Position numbers and translations under genes: made by a program. Below, piece after piece: positions 24,515-33,050 of a stretch of 53,578 nt of DNA (position 1 is the stretch's first letter; every line of letters begins with the position of its first letter). Under the pieces are notes generated by a model. It saw only the letters and a list, made by a program, of their open reading frames with translations. It did no database searches and was not told the DNA's origin. Source of the DNA: Clostridia bacterium (GTDB lineage: Bacteria; Bacillota; Clostridia; Oscillospirales; SIG627); NCBI GenBank assembly GCA_017517325.1, contig JAFWZW010000002.1:1-53578 (forward strand), written 5' to 3'.

Positions 24515-24550
24515 AAAATCACCTCGTTTCGGTAATGCATTTTATGAACG
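24508..24550 (-). promoter_or_regulatory. Inverted repeat around the yabP start site
   Basis: A perfect 12-bp inverted repeat, CGTTCATAAAAT and ATTTTATGAACG, spans 24508-24519 and 24539-24550 with a 19-base loop. On the mRNA the ATG of yabP lies in the 3' arm and the GAGGTGA site in the loop, so folding would hide the start codon. Confidence 0.75.
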
Positions 24551-24561
24551 GCATTCGCTAT

Positions 24562-24810
24562 TTATTCCTCGCTCAGCACTTCATAAAGCCCGGAGGCTTC
24601 GCTTTTACCCACGTGCTCGGGCATATCCTTCACGCGGCAACGGAAAACCCGTTCACCGAATTGAACTTCAATGATATCACCCAGCTTCAGATTATAAGCG
24701 GGCTTTACGATCTTGCCGTTTACCAGAACGTGGCTTTCGGAGCAAGCGTCGTTGGCAACGGTGCGGCGTTTGATAATGCGGGATACTTTTAAAAATTTAT
24801 CAAGTCTCAT
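24562..24810 (-). CDS. rqcP: S4-domain RNA-binding protein RqcP (YabO)
   Basis: An 82-residue S4 RNA-binding protein. MRLDKFLKVSRIIKRRTVAN is the S4 helix pair and HVLVNGKIVKPAYNLKLGD the turn. In Bacillus subtilis RqcP works with RqcH in tagging stalled nascent chains with alanine. Length and gene position (after hup, before yabP) match. It begins 12 bases after the hup terminator stem. Confidence 0.94.
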   Translation of the reverse strand: MRLDKFLKVSRIIKRRTVANDACSESHVLVNGKIVKPAYNLKLGDIIEVQFGERVFRCRVKDMPEHVGKSEASGLYEVLSEE

Positions 24811-24817
24811 AATGCTT

Positions 24818-24851
24818 TTGCAAAAAAGGGAACTGCCGAGGCAGCCCCTTT
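24818..24851 (-). terminator. Terminator or attenuator between hup and rqcP
   Basis: On the minus strand AAAGGGGCTGCC pairs with GGCAGTTCCCTTT (mismatch in the middle) and is followed by TTTTGC. It lies between the hup stop (24866) and the rqcP start (24810), so rqcP may be reached by read-through. Confidence 0.8.
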
Positions 24852-24865
24852 ATCCTTTGATACAA

Positions 24866-25141
24866 TTATTGATTGATCTCTGCTTTCAGGGTCTTACTGG
24901 GGGAGAAACTTGGGCTCTTGAAAGCGGGGATCTCCATTTTTTCGTGGGTGTGAGGGTTACGACCAATCCTTGCGGCGCGTTGCTTGGTCTCAAAGCTGCC
25001 AAAGCCGGAGATCTGCACCTTTTCGCCCTTTGCCAGAGCTTCGGTCATAGCCGCAAAGACGGAGTTGACCGCGGCTTCTGCATCCTTCTTTTTCATATTG
25101 TTCTTGGTGGCAAGTGCTTCGATCAACTGTGTTTTGTTCAT
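24866..25141 (-). CDS. hup: HU family DNA-binding protein
   Basis: A 91-residue HU protein. MNKTQLIEALATKNNMKKKD, VSGFGSF-type GEKVQISGFGSFE, then RIGRNPHTHEKMEI (the beta-arm tip) and PAFKSPSF mark it. ATG at 25141 has AGAGGAT upstream; the ORF start at 25159 is not supported. It heads the hup-rqcP-yabP-yabQ-divIC run common in Clostridia. Confidence 0.97.
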   Translation of the reverse strand: MNKTQLIEALATKNNMKKKDAEAAVNSVFAAMTEALAKGEKVQISGFGSFETKQRAARIGRNPHTHEKMEIPAFKSPSFSPSKTLKAEINQ

Positions 25142-25192
25142 AACAGATCCTCTTTTCACTTTTCAGTAAATAATAAGGTATACTCTAAAATA

Positions 25193-25221
25193 ATGATAGC
25201 ACAAAACAAACCGCTTTACAA
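25193..25221 (-). promoter_or_regulatory. Sigma-A promoter of hup
   Basis: TTGTAA (25216-25221), 17-base spacer, TATCAT (25193-25198) on the minus strand, about 50 bases before the hup start. Confidence 0.65.
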
Positions 25222-25335
25222 GTGTTTTTGCAATTCAATGAAAAAAATCGACAAAAAATATAAAAAATCTGTTCACAAATTGTGCATTTTTCGATAAAAA
25301 GAACGAGTGTTTCCTGTAAATTGAAGAGAAAAAGA

Positions 25336-26742
25336 TCAAGCCTCCGTTTTTTGGCAGATCTCCTTCAATGCACCCACCAGATCAAATACGCTTCTGATTC
25401 CGATCAAACGCACCCCTGCAGGCTTCTTTTTCAGGCGTTCCACCTGCTTTTGGGGTAGGAGTATGGTTTCAAAGCCAAGCCTTGCGGCTTCTGCCACTCT
25501 CAGATCGGAATCGCCGATGGTGCGGCACTCGCCCGAAAGGCCCACCTCGCCAATGGCTATGAGCGTTCCCGGGAGTGGAAGCTCCATTGCGCTTGAGATC
25601 GCCGCCGTGCAAATCCCAAGATCCGCGGCGGTTTCATCCAGCCTTAAGCCGCCTACGACGTTCATATAAACGTCTCGGTCGAAAAAGCGAAGGCCAAGCC
25701 TCTTTTCCAACACCGCAAGGAGCATTGCCATCCGATTGTAATCAATGCCGCTGGAAAGCCGCTTTGGGTTGGGAAAAGGGGATTTGGTGATAAGCGCCTG
25801 CACCTCGGTAATAATGGGGCGCGTACCCTCCATCAGACAAACGGGGCAAGAGCCTGAAACGTTTTTGGGACTGTCTTCAAGAAGTCTTCTGCTGGGGTCG
25901 GGCACCTCGTCAAGCCCTTGATCTGTCATTTCAAAAAGACCGATCTCGTTGGTTGAACCGTAACGGTTTTTGATGGCGCGGAGAATGCGGCAGCTTTGAG
26001 TACGCTCTCCCTCAAAATATAAGACCACGTCAACCATATGCTCAAGAAGCTTGGGACCTGCAATGACACCGTCTTTGTTTACGTGCCCCACGAGAATGGT
26101 GGAAAAGCCCTTCTTCTTCGTGGCGGCAAGGATCCTTGCCGAGCAGGCCTTGACCTGAGCAGGGGAACCGGGGGTGGAGGATACGGTTGGATCCTGTGTG
26201 GTCTGTACCGAATCAATGATCAGGATATCGGGAGCGATCCGTTCCGTTTCCGTCAAAATCCCATCAATATCCGTTTCGCACTGCAGGTAAATATTATCGG
26301 TTAATGCGCCCAGTCGCTTGGCACGCATTTTGATTTGCAATTCCGATTCCTCGCCGGAAACGTAAAGCACCTTCAGCTTTTTCATCTCTTTGCAGATCTG
26401 TAAAAGCAGGGTGGATTTTCCAATGCCGGGCTCGCCTGAGATCAGCGCTACCGATCCGCGAACGATGCCGCCGCCCAATGCGCGATCCAGCTCACCGATG
26501 CCGGTTTCATAGCGTTCACCGAAAAGGCTTTCTTCGTGAATATCGCAAAGCTTTACCGCTGCGGTATAATCGGATGCGGGGGCAAAGGCGGCTTTCGCGC
26601 TGCTCTTGGTGGCGGTATTGACTCTTTGTACGTCCTCTTCCATGGTGTTCCATTCACCGCATTCCTTGCATTGCCCCGACCACTTGGTTTGAACGGCACC
26701 GCAGGCGGAGCAAACGTAGACGGTCTTGATTTTTTCAGCCAT
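25336..26742 (-). CDS. radA: DNA repair protein RadA/Sms
   Basis: RecA-like branch-migration ATPase, 468 residues. A Cys4 zinc finger (YVCSACGAVQTKWSGQCKEC) is at the N-terminus, the Walker A GEPGIGKSTLLLQICKEM near residue 99, the RadA-specific KNRYGS motif near 260, and the Lon-like C-terminal domain with GGLRLDETAADLG. It is transcribed alone from a near-consensus promoter. Confidence 0.97.
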   Translation of the reverse strand: MAEKIKTVYVCSACGAVQTKWSGQCKECGEWNTMEEDVQRVNTATKSSAKAAFAPASDYTAAVKLCDIHEESLFGERYETGIGELDRALGGGIVRGSVALISGEPGIGKSTLLLQICKEMKKLKVLYVSGEESELQIKMRAKRLGALTDNIYLQCETDIDGILTETERIAPDILIIDSVQTTQDPTVSSTPGSPAQVKACSARILAATKKKGFSTILVGHVNKDGVIAGPKLLEHMVDVVLYFEGERTQSCRILRAIKNRYGSTNEIGLFEMTDQGLDEVPDPSRRLLEDSPKNVSGSCPVCLMEGTRPIITEVQALITKSPFPNPKRLSSGIDYNRMAMLLAVLEKRLGLRFFDRDVYMNVVGGLRLDETAADLGICTAAISSAMELPLPGTLIAIGEVGLSGECRTIGDSDLRVAEAARLGFETILLPQKQVERLKKKPAGVRLIGIRSVFDLVGALKEICQKTEA

Positions 26743-26769
26743 AAAATACTCCTTAGTCGTTCTGATCCT

Positions 26770-26798
26770 ATTATAGAAAAAAATACGGTCTCTGTCAA
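26770..26798 (-). promoter_or_regulatory. Sigma-A promoter of radA
   Basis: Consensus TTGACA (26793-26798), 17-base spacer, consensus TATAAT (26770-26775) on the minus strand. The lplA promoter starts 7 bases away in the other direction. Confidence 0.92.
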
Positions 26799-26805
26799 TT
26801 TCTAC

Positions 26806-26834
26806 TTGCGGAATTTATTTGGATTTGTTATACT
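26806..26834 (+). promoter_or_regulatory. Sigma-A promoter of lplA
   Basis: TTGCGG (26806-26811), 17-base spacer and TATACT (26829-26834) lead to the GGAG site and ATG at 26858. Back to back with the radA promoter. Confidence 0.7.
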
Positions 26835-26857
26835 TTCAGAGAAAAGGAGCATTTTGT

Positions 26858-27829
26858 ATGAATCGCAATTTTGTATACATTTCGGAAGAAGTTGACGCTT
26901 ATTTGAATATGGCAAGAGACGAGTGGTTTTTGGATCACGTACAGGCGGATTCTATGATCCTTCATCTGTACTGTAACGAGAACGCCGTTATCATTGGAAA
27001 GAATCAAAATCCTTGGGTGGAATGTAACCTTTCAAATATGGAAAAAGACGGTGTCCGTCTGGCGCGGCGAGTCAGCGGCGGCGGAGCAGTTTATCACGAT
27101 GGAGGAAATCTAAACTTCTCCTTTATTTGCGGTGAAGATCGCGGCGATAAGGAGGCCTGTCTGCAATTGATCGAAACGGCCCTGAAGTCCCTTGGCATTT
27201 CCTGTGATCGATCAGGCAGGAATGATATGCTCCGGCAAGGAAAAAAGTTTTCGGGTAACGCCACGGCCTTTCGCAAAGGAAAAATGCTCTTTCACGGAAC
27301 TCTCTTGATCTCCTCCGATCTGGAAAAGCTCGGGGCGTATCTGACGGTGGATCCACAAAAGATCCAATCAAAAGGCATTTCTTCCGTTCGCAGCCGCGTT
27401 TGTAATTTAACGGAAGCCGTGCCGGAATTGACGCTGAAAGGTGCGCAAAAAGCGATCCTTTGCGCCTTAGCACAGCGCGATGGCTATTACGGTGAATGGT
27501 CCTTTTCTGCCTCGGAGGCGGAAGAGGTAGCCCAATATCATTCCCGCCACCGCTCCGAAGCCTGGCGCTTGGGGGAGACCCCCCGTTTTGATTATCAATG
27601 GAAAAAGCGCTTTCCCTGGGGTGGCGTTCAGCTCCTCTTCTCCTTTGAAAAAGGAAAGATCGCAAAGCTTTCTGCCTTTTCCGATGCAATGGATCCCGAT
27701 TTCTGCCACCGCCTTGAGGCGGCACTCACGGGCATACCGTTTCGTGATGAAGACATTTTGCTCGCTTTGAAAAAAGATCCTTCACCTGAATTTTCCGATC
27801 TTGCCACTTGCTCCTTTATACCGTTGTAA
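26858..27829 (+). CDS. lplA: Lipoate-protein ligase A
   Basis: Attaches lipoate to lipoyl domains of 2-oxoacid dehydrogenases or glycine cleavage protein H. The 323-residue protein has the family core: CNENAVIIGKNQNPWVECN, then LARRVSGGGAVYHDGGNLNF with the conserved RRxSGGGAVYHD block, and GRNDMLRQGKKFSGNA with the catalytic Lys in KKFSG. A smaller C-terminal domain follows. ATG at 26858 has GGAG eight bases upstream. Confidence 0.95.
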   Translation: MNRNFVYISEEVDAYLNMARDEWFLDHVQADSMILHLYCNENAVIIGKNQNPWVECNLSNMEKDGVRLARRVSGGGAVYHDGGNLNFSFICGEDRGDKEACLQLIETALKSLGISCDRSGRNDMLRQGKKFSGNATAFRKGKMLFHGTLLISSDLEKLGAYLTVDPQKIQSKGISSVRSRVCNLTEAVPELTLKGAQKAILCALAQRDGYYGEWSFSASEAEEVAQYHSRHRSEAWRLGETPRFDYQWKKRFPWGGVQLLFSFEKGKIAKLSAFSDAMDPDFCHRLEAALTGIPFRDEDILLALKKDPSPEFSDLATCSFIPL

Positions 27830-27870
27830 AAAAAGATTCCTTTGGGTACATCCAAAGGAATCTTTTTTAG
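27827..27870. terminator. Shared terminator of lplA and mrp
   Basis: Perfect 17-bp stem (27829-27845 with 27852-27868) with A6 and T6 ends and a 6-base loop. lplA and mrp converge on it. Confidence 0.93.
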
Positions 27871-27874
27871 GGAT

Positions 27875-28690
27875 TTATTGTTCGATAGAGCTAAGTAGCT
27901 CTGCCAAGGGCTCGGTGTCGTAAGCCTCTACCATTCCTCTGTCAACAAGACCTGCAAGGGTGGGATCGATGGGAAGCTTTGCAAAAGCGGGGATCTCAAA
28001 TTCTTTTGCCAGCTCTTCCACGTGGCTTTCTCCAAAGATCGCGTGGTCTTTGCCGCAATCGGGGCAAACGTAGTAGGACATATTTTCCACAAGGCCAAGG
28101 ATGGGAACGTTCATCAGCCGTGCCATTTTTACAGCCTTTTCCACGATCATGGAGACCAGCTCCTGAGGAGAGGTTACGATCACGATTCCGTCAATGGGGA
28201 GAGACTGGAATACCGTCAGGGGAACGTCACCCGTTCCGGGAGGCATATCCACGTACATATAATCAACGTCACCCCAGTTTACGTCCGTCCAGAATTGCTT
28301 CACAGTACCTGCGATCACGGGGCCGCGCCATACGACGGGGTCGGTTTCGTTTTCAAGAAGCAGGTTTACGCTCATAATTTTAATGCCGCTGCGGCTTACG
28401 ACGGGGATAAGTCCGTCGTCATCTGCCGTGGCTCTTTCGCGGATCCCAAAGGCCTTGGGAATGCTGGGGCCGGTCAGGTCGGCGTCAAGAATGGCAGTCT
28501 TTTTTCCGCTTTGTGCGGTGCGGGATGCAAGCAGGGAAGTAACGAGGCTCTTGCCTACGCCGCCCTTGCCGCTGACAACGCCGATTACTTTTTTTACGTT
28601 GCTGTTTTTGTTTGGCGCTTCAACGAGGCTTTGCTTTTTTTCGCTGCAGTTTTCTCCGCAGGTTTCGCAGTTATGGGTACATTCGCTCAT
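27875..28690 (-). CDS. Mrp/NBP35-family iron-sulfur carrier ATPase
   Basis: P-loop ATPase that carries or inserts Fe-S clusters, 271 residues. Deviant Walker A GVVSGKGGVGKS near residue 37 and the ADLTGPSIPKAFGI and DMPPGTGDVPLT blocks identify it. A Cys-rich N-terminal tail (CTHNCETCGENC) and CPDCG near residue 205 fit cluster binding. It has its own sigma-A promoter and shares a terminator with lplA. Confidence 0.94.
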   Translation of the reverse strand: MSECTHNCETCGENCSEKKQSLVEAPNKNSNVKKVIGVVSGKGGVGKSLVTSLLASRTAQSGKKTAILDADLTGPSIPKAFGIRERATADDDGLIPVVSRSGIKIMSVNLLLENETDPVVWRGPVIAGTVKQFWTDVNWGDVDYMYVDMPPGTGDVPLTVFQSLPIDGIVIVTSPQELVSMIVEKAVKMARLMNVPILGLVENMSYYVCPDCGKDHAIFGESHVEELAKEFEIPAFAKLPIDPTLAGLVDRGMVEAYDTEPLAELLSSIEQ

Positions 28691-28720
28691 GGTAATTCCT
28701 CACTTTCTTTATCCTAATCT

Positions 28721-28748
28721 ATTATAGTTTCTTTTCTTGTTTTGTCAA
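28721..28748 (-). promoter_or_regulatory. Sigma-A promoter of mrp
   Basis: TTGACA (28743-28748), 16-base spacer, TATAAT (28721-28726) on the minus strand, 30 bases before the start codon. Confidence 0.88.
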
Positions 28749-28757
28749 TAATACTTC

Positions 28758-28786
28758 TTTACATTCTACCCGAAATGTTATATAAT
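28758..28786 (+). promoter_or_regulatory. Sigma-A promoter of the lnt operon
   Basis: TTTACA (28758-28763), 17-base spacer, perfect TATAAT (28781-28786). It leads the run lnt-recD2-membrane protein-walJ-rlmH-DUF1015, all on the plus strand and tightly packed. Confidence 0.85.
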
Positions 28787-28818
28787 ATAATGCATTCATT
28801 TGGGAAAGGAGTCTAAAA

Positions 28819-30381
28819 ATGAAAAGGATTTTACACGCACTTCAAAACCGCTTCGTTTTGCTCCTTTTTTCCGCTTTTTTATCTGCTCTGCCAATGACCG
28901 TTCCTTCCTTGTTTTTCCTTTCCTGGTTTTCTTTCGTTCCTTTCTTTTTCGTTTTGGGCAGCGCCGGGGGAGAGGGAAAGTTTCGTTCCGCCTTGGGCAG
29001 AGGTGTTTTTTTCGGCTTTTTTTATCATATTTTCATTTATTTTTGGTTTTGGTGGCTTTATCCCTTGGAATTTACCGGTATGGAAAAGAGTGCCGCCTTG
29101 GGCGTTGTGCTTCTTGCCTGGTGTGGGATCAGCCTTGTTCACGGTGCCCTCTATGCCATCCCCACCGTTCTGTGTCATTTTTTCGCCCGCTTTGTAAAAA
29201 GCCGCCCGTTTCTATTATGTGTCGGCGCCTTTGGTATTCTCGCATCTCAGCGAATGACGGAGCTTTCTCAGCTTGCTTTTCCTTGGGTGCGTGTCTCCCT
29301 TGGGCAGTACCGTGCCCCTGCTCTGATCCAGAGCGCTTCTCTTTTCGGTATGGAGGGGCTGGATCTTTTGATCCTTTCCGTCAACGTGCTCCTTGCCCTT
29401 TTGCTTTTTTATAAAGCAAAGAAAAGGCTTCTTTGCGCATCTTTTGCCGTCGCTTTGTTTCTTTCCAATCTGGCTTTTGGCTTCGTTTCGTTAGCTCGTG
29501 CGAATAAGGGAGAGACCGTTACCGTCTCCTCCGTTCAGGGGTGTATCCTTTCAGGAGAAAAGTGGAACGGTGCCCAAACCGCATTTGATACCTACGTTTC
29601 CATGACCCGTGAATGTCCCGATGAAACGGAGCTTGTGGTCTGGCCTGAAAGCGCCGTTCCCGTCAATCTTGCCACCGATCCCTCCTTGGTGTCCTTCTAT
29701 CAGGAACTTTCGGAGGAGGTGGATTCTTCCATTCTGATGGGGTGCTTCTGGAAGGAGCAGGGGATTACCACCAACAGCGCCATTCTGCTTTCTCCCGAAG
29801 CCGTATCCGAGCCTTACCATAAGAAGATTCTGGTGCCCTTCGGTGAAAGAATGCCCTATCGCAAGTGGCTTTCTCGCTTGGTTCCCGCCTTGGGACAGAT
29901 CAATATGCTCAAAAATGATCTTGCCCCCGGTACCTCAACTTCCCTGATGGATTATTCCGACAGAAGGATTGGTGCCGTTATTTGTTTTGACTCTATTTTT
30001 CCAAGCGTAGTGCGTCAAAGTGCCAAGGATGGGGCAGAGCTTTTTGTGATCGTTACCAACGATTCCTGGTATGAGGATTCTCCCGCCGTTTGGCAGCACC
30101 TTGCCCACGCGGTATTTCGCAGTGTGGAGAACGGCAGATCCACCGTTCGTTGTGCCAATTCAGGCGTGTCAGCCTTCATTGATGAAAAGGGAAGGGTGCA
30201 GAGTCAGCTTGGACCTCTTGAGAAAGGGGTTTTGACCGATTCCGTATCCTTCTGTGAAAATAAAACGCTTTATACTGCCGTAGGCAACGTTTGCTTTCCC
30301 GTTTTCGGAGCGGCGCTTGCCCTATGGTTTTGCATTCTTGCGGGAAGGGAGGGGCTCTTGTGTCGGAAAAAGAAGAACTGA
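28819..30381 (+). CDS. lnt: Apolipoprotein N-acyltransferase
   Basis: Transfers the third acyl chain to the N-terminal Cys of lipoproteins, 520 residues. The N-terminal half has about six membrane spans; residues from about 230 form the CN-hydrolase domain with Glu in LVVWPESAVP, Lys in PYHKKILVPFGERMPYRKW (split across the line) and Cys in GAVICFDSIF. A C-terminal span completes the protein. Lnt is normal in Gram-negatives but scattered in Firmicutes, so its presence beside many lipoproteins is of note. AAGGAG precedes the ATG, and recD2 starts inside its last codons. Confidence 0.95.
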   Translation: MKRILHALQNRFVLLLFSAFLSALPMTVPSLFFLSWFSFVPFFFVLGSAGGEGKFRSALGRGVFFGFFYHIFIYFWFWWLYPLEFTGMEKSAALGVVLLAWCGISLVHGALYAIPTVLCHFFARFVKSRPFLLCVGAFGILASQRMTELSQLAFPWVRVSLGQYRAPALIQSASLFGMEGLDLLILSVNVLLALLLFYKAKKRLLCASFAVALFLSNLAFGFVSLARANKGETVTVSSVQGCILSGEKWNGAQTAFDTYVSMTRECPDETELVVWPESAVPVNLATDPSLVSFYQELSEEVDSSILMGCFWKEQGITTNSAILLSPEAVSEPYHKKILVPFGERMPYRKWLSRLVPALGQINMLKNDLAPGTSTSLMDYSDRRIGAVICFDSIFPSVVRQSAKDGAELFVIVTNDSWYEDSPAVWQHLAHAVFRSVENGRSTVRCANSGVSAFIDEKGRVQSQLGPLEKGVLTDSVSFCENKTLYTAVGNVCFPVFGAALALWFCILAGREGLLCRKKKN

Positions 30382-32582
30382 TCACCGTTGAAGGCGAAGT
30401 GGAAGACGTGGTCTTTCAAAGTGATGAGACGGGCTATACCGTTTGTACCATCGAATGGGAGCGTGAGCCCGTGACTTTGGTCGGCACTCTTCCAAGCCTG
30501 ATGGTGGGAGATGCCATTCGTGCAATGGGGCAATGGGTAAACCACCCCACTTACGGAAAGCAGTTTAAGGTATCCTATTTTGAAAAAAGTATGCCTGCGG
30601 ATGAAAACGCAATGCTCCGTTATTTATCCTCCCGTGCCATTCGTGGGGTCGGTCCCAAGCTTGCCCGGCGCATTGTAGAGCGCTTTGGGGAAAGCACCTT
30701 TGAGGTGCTGGAGCACAACCCCGATCTCCTTTCGGACGTTCAGGGTATCTCTCCCAGAAAAGCAAGGGAGATCTCCGCGGCATTTCGGGAGCAGTTCGGC
30801 GTTCGCAATATTATGATGTTTTTCAGCGGTTATTTCGGTATGACCACCTCCGTTCGCATCTATAAGCGTTGGGGGGATGCCGCCGTTGATGTGGTCAAGC
30901 GCAACCCCTATATTCTTTGCGATGAGATCTACGGCATCGGCTTTGAACGGGCGGATGCCATGGCTGCAAGCCTCGGCCTCGGGAAGGATTCATACGAACG
31001 GATCCGCGCGGGGCTTCATTACGTGCTCCGCTTCAATTCTGCCGGGAACGGCCATACCTATCTTCCCAAGGCGAAGCTGATCCAGGCTTCCGCAAAGCTT
31101 CTTGACGTGGATGAAGAGGCGGTTGGCGGTGTGCTGGAGGATCTTTGCGCCAATGCTGATCTGATCTGTAATACCACCAATCCCGATTCGGCGGTGTATC
31201 TGCCGGATCTGTTCCGTGCCGAATCCCTTGCGGCATCGCGTCTGGTTGCCCTTTCTAAGTTGAATCTCTATGGCTCCATCGCAGGGGAAGAGGAACTGAT
31301 CGCGCAAATCGAAGCCCAAGAGGGCATTCAATATGCCAACGCTCAGAAAAAAGCCATTCACAGTGCGCTCAATCAACCGGTCACCATTCTCACAGGCGGC
31401 CCCGGTACGGGTAAAACTACCATTATCAAAGCCATCGTGCGCATATTTGATCAGGTTGGTATGGAAACCTGCCTTGCCGCTCCAACGGGCAGAGCCTCTA
31501 AACGAATGAGCCAATCCACCGGTTTTCCGGCTAAAACGCTCCACCGCCTTTTGGAGATGGAGTATTCTCCCGACGAAAAGGTTAAATTCTGTCGCAATGA
31601 AAAAAATCCCCTTGATTGTGACGCCGTCATCGTAGACGAGCTTTCTATGGTGGATATTACGCTGTTTTCAGCGTTCTTGCAGGCAATTCGACCGGGCACC
31701 CGTATCGTTCTCATCGGAGATGCGGATCAGCTTCCCAGCGTAGGCGCAGGGGAGGTGCTCCACGATACCATCGAAAGCGGTGTTTTTCCCGTTTGCCGCT
31801 TGAATGAGATCTTCCGCCAAAGCCGCGAAAGCGCCATCGTTGAAAATGCACACCGCATCAATCGAGGTGAAGATCCCATTCCTTCAGGGAAAGAGGGTGA
31901 TTTTTTCATTATGCAGCGCCCAAGCCTTTCCCAGTCGTTGCAAACGGTCATCTCCCTTTGCCGTGACCGTCTGCCCGCCCGCTATGGCTCTTCGGTGCTG
32001 GACGGTCTACAGGTGATCAGTTGTACCCGTAAAGGAGATCTGGGTACCGCAAGGCTCAATCTTCTTCTGCAGGAAGCGTTGAATCCTCCTTCTCCGAAAA
32101 AGAGGGAAAAGCAGTTTCGTGAGATCATCTACCGCGAGCAGGATAAGGTAATGCAGATCCGCAACAATTACGATGCCCAGTGGGTCTCAGCGGAGGATGA
32201 AGAGGTTACCGGTATGGGTGTGTTCAACGGTGATATCGGCACCATCTGTGAGATCGATCCCTTGGGTGAATGCCTGACTGTGGATTTTGACGGTAAGCTT
32301 GTAACCTATCCCTTTGAAGAACTCTCTGAGATTGAGCACGCTTTTGCCGTAACGGTACATAAAAGCCAGGGGAGTGAATACCCCATCGTGATCTTTCCCG
32401 TCTTCAATCCGCCCCCTATGCTTGCAAATCGCAACCTGATCTATACTGCCGTAACCCGTGCCAAGAAAATGGTGATTTTGGTGGGGAGCGGTGATTCTAT
32501 TACCAAAATGGTCGCCAATAACAGCATCTCCCGCCGCTATACGGGTCTGCAGGAGATGTACCGCATTTTTCAGGAGCAATGA
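30360..32582 (+). CDS. recD2: RecD2-type ATP-dependent DNA helicase
   Basis: 5'-3' superfamily 1 helicase, 740 residues, the normal size of RecD2. An N-terminal OB-like part (DVVFQSDETGYTVC), helix-hairpin-helix repeats (AIRGVGPKLARRIVERFG), Walker A TGGPGTGKTTI near residue 347, Walker B VDELSMVD and the C-terminal VHKSQGSEYPIV motif V are visible. GTG at 30360 is taken as start with AGGGAGGGG just upstream; it overlaps lnt by 22 bases. The translated stretch back to 30291 is in lnt sequence and is not used. Confidence 0.95.
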   Translation: MSEKEELITVEGEVEDVVFQSDETGYTVCTIEWEREPVTLVGTLPSLMVGDAIRAMGQWVNHPTYGKQFKVSYFEKSMPADENAMLRYLSSRAIRGVGPKLARRIVERFGESTFEVLEHNPDLLSDVQGISPRKAREISAAFREQFGVRNIMMFFSGYFGMTTSVRIYKRWGDAAVDVVKRNPYILCDEIYGIGFERADAMAASLGLGKDSYERIRAGLHYVLRFNSAGNGHTYLPKAKLIQASAKLLDVDEEAVGGVLEDLCANADLICNTTNPDSAVYLPDLFRAESLAASRLVALSKLNLYGSIAGEEELIAQIEAQEGIQYANAQKKAIHSALNQPVTILTGGPGTGKTTIIKAIVRIFDQVGMETCLAAPTGRASKRMSQSTGFPAKTLHRLLEMEYSPDEKVKFCRNEKNPLDCDAVIVDELSMVDITLFSAFLQAIRPGTRIVLIGDADQLPSVGAGEVLHDTIESGVFPVCRLNEIFRQSRESAIVENAHRINRGEDPIPSGKEGDFFIMQRPSLSQSLQTVISLCRDRLPARYGSSVLDGLQVISCTRKGDLGTARLNLLLQEALNPPSPKKREKQFREIIYREQDKVMQIRNNYDAQWVSAEDEEVTGMGVFNGDIGTICEIDPLGECLTVDFDGKLVTYPFEELSEIEHAFAVTVHKSQGSEYPIVIFPVFNPPPMLANRNLIYTAVTRAKKMVILVGSGDSITKMVANNSISRRYTGLQEMYRIFQEQ

Positions 32583-33040
32583 TGAGTTTTACCAAGAAAA
32601 AACGCCTTTTATATCTGGTGCTTTGGATGGCAGTTCTCTCCCTGATCTATTGGGGGCTGGGGAACACCTCCCTTGCAATGCCGACGGTATTTTCCTTTGG
32701 AGTTTTGTGCTTTCTTCTGTCGGTTCTCTACGTTCTGGTGGGCGGTGGCATTCGCCCTATTTTGGAGGAAGATCGCCGCAGGGAAGAGAAGGTGCATCAA
32801 AAATACCTGAAGGATAAAGGAGTCCTTCACCCCGTAAAAAGGCGTGATAAATACCGCCGCTTTCGTGTAAAAACGGAAGAGGAACCGAAAAAGGAAGATG
32901 CGCCCTTGCCTCCGAGGCCCAATCCTTTAAAGATTCCAGAAGAAAAGCGGGTTCTTTTTTCACAGCTTCTTCTTGTTCTGGTGATTCCCTTTTATCTGAT
33001 CTTTTTTATTGATTGGCTGATCGTTACCATTTTTTTCTGA
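32579..33040 (+). CDS. Small membrane protein, unknown
   Basis: A 153-residue protein with two N-terminal spans (LVLWMAVLSLIYWGLG, FSFGVLCFLLSVLYVLVGG), a charged cytoplasmic stretch (RRREEKVHQKYLKDKG) and one C-terminal span (LLLVLVIPFYLIFFIDWLI). ATG overlaps the recD2 stop (ATGA). No family is recognised; such a protein upstream of walJ-rlmH is common in Clostridia. Confidence 0.75.
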   Translation: MMSFTKKKRLLYLVLWMAVLSLIYWGLGNTSLAMPTVFSFGVLCFLLSVLYVLVGGGIRPILEEDRRREEKVHQKYLKDKGVLHPVKRRDKYRRFRVKTEEEPKKEDAPLPPRPNPLKIPEEKRVLFSQLLLVLVIPFYLIFFIDWLIVTIFF

Positions 33041-33050
33041 AAGGATCCCT

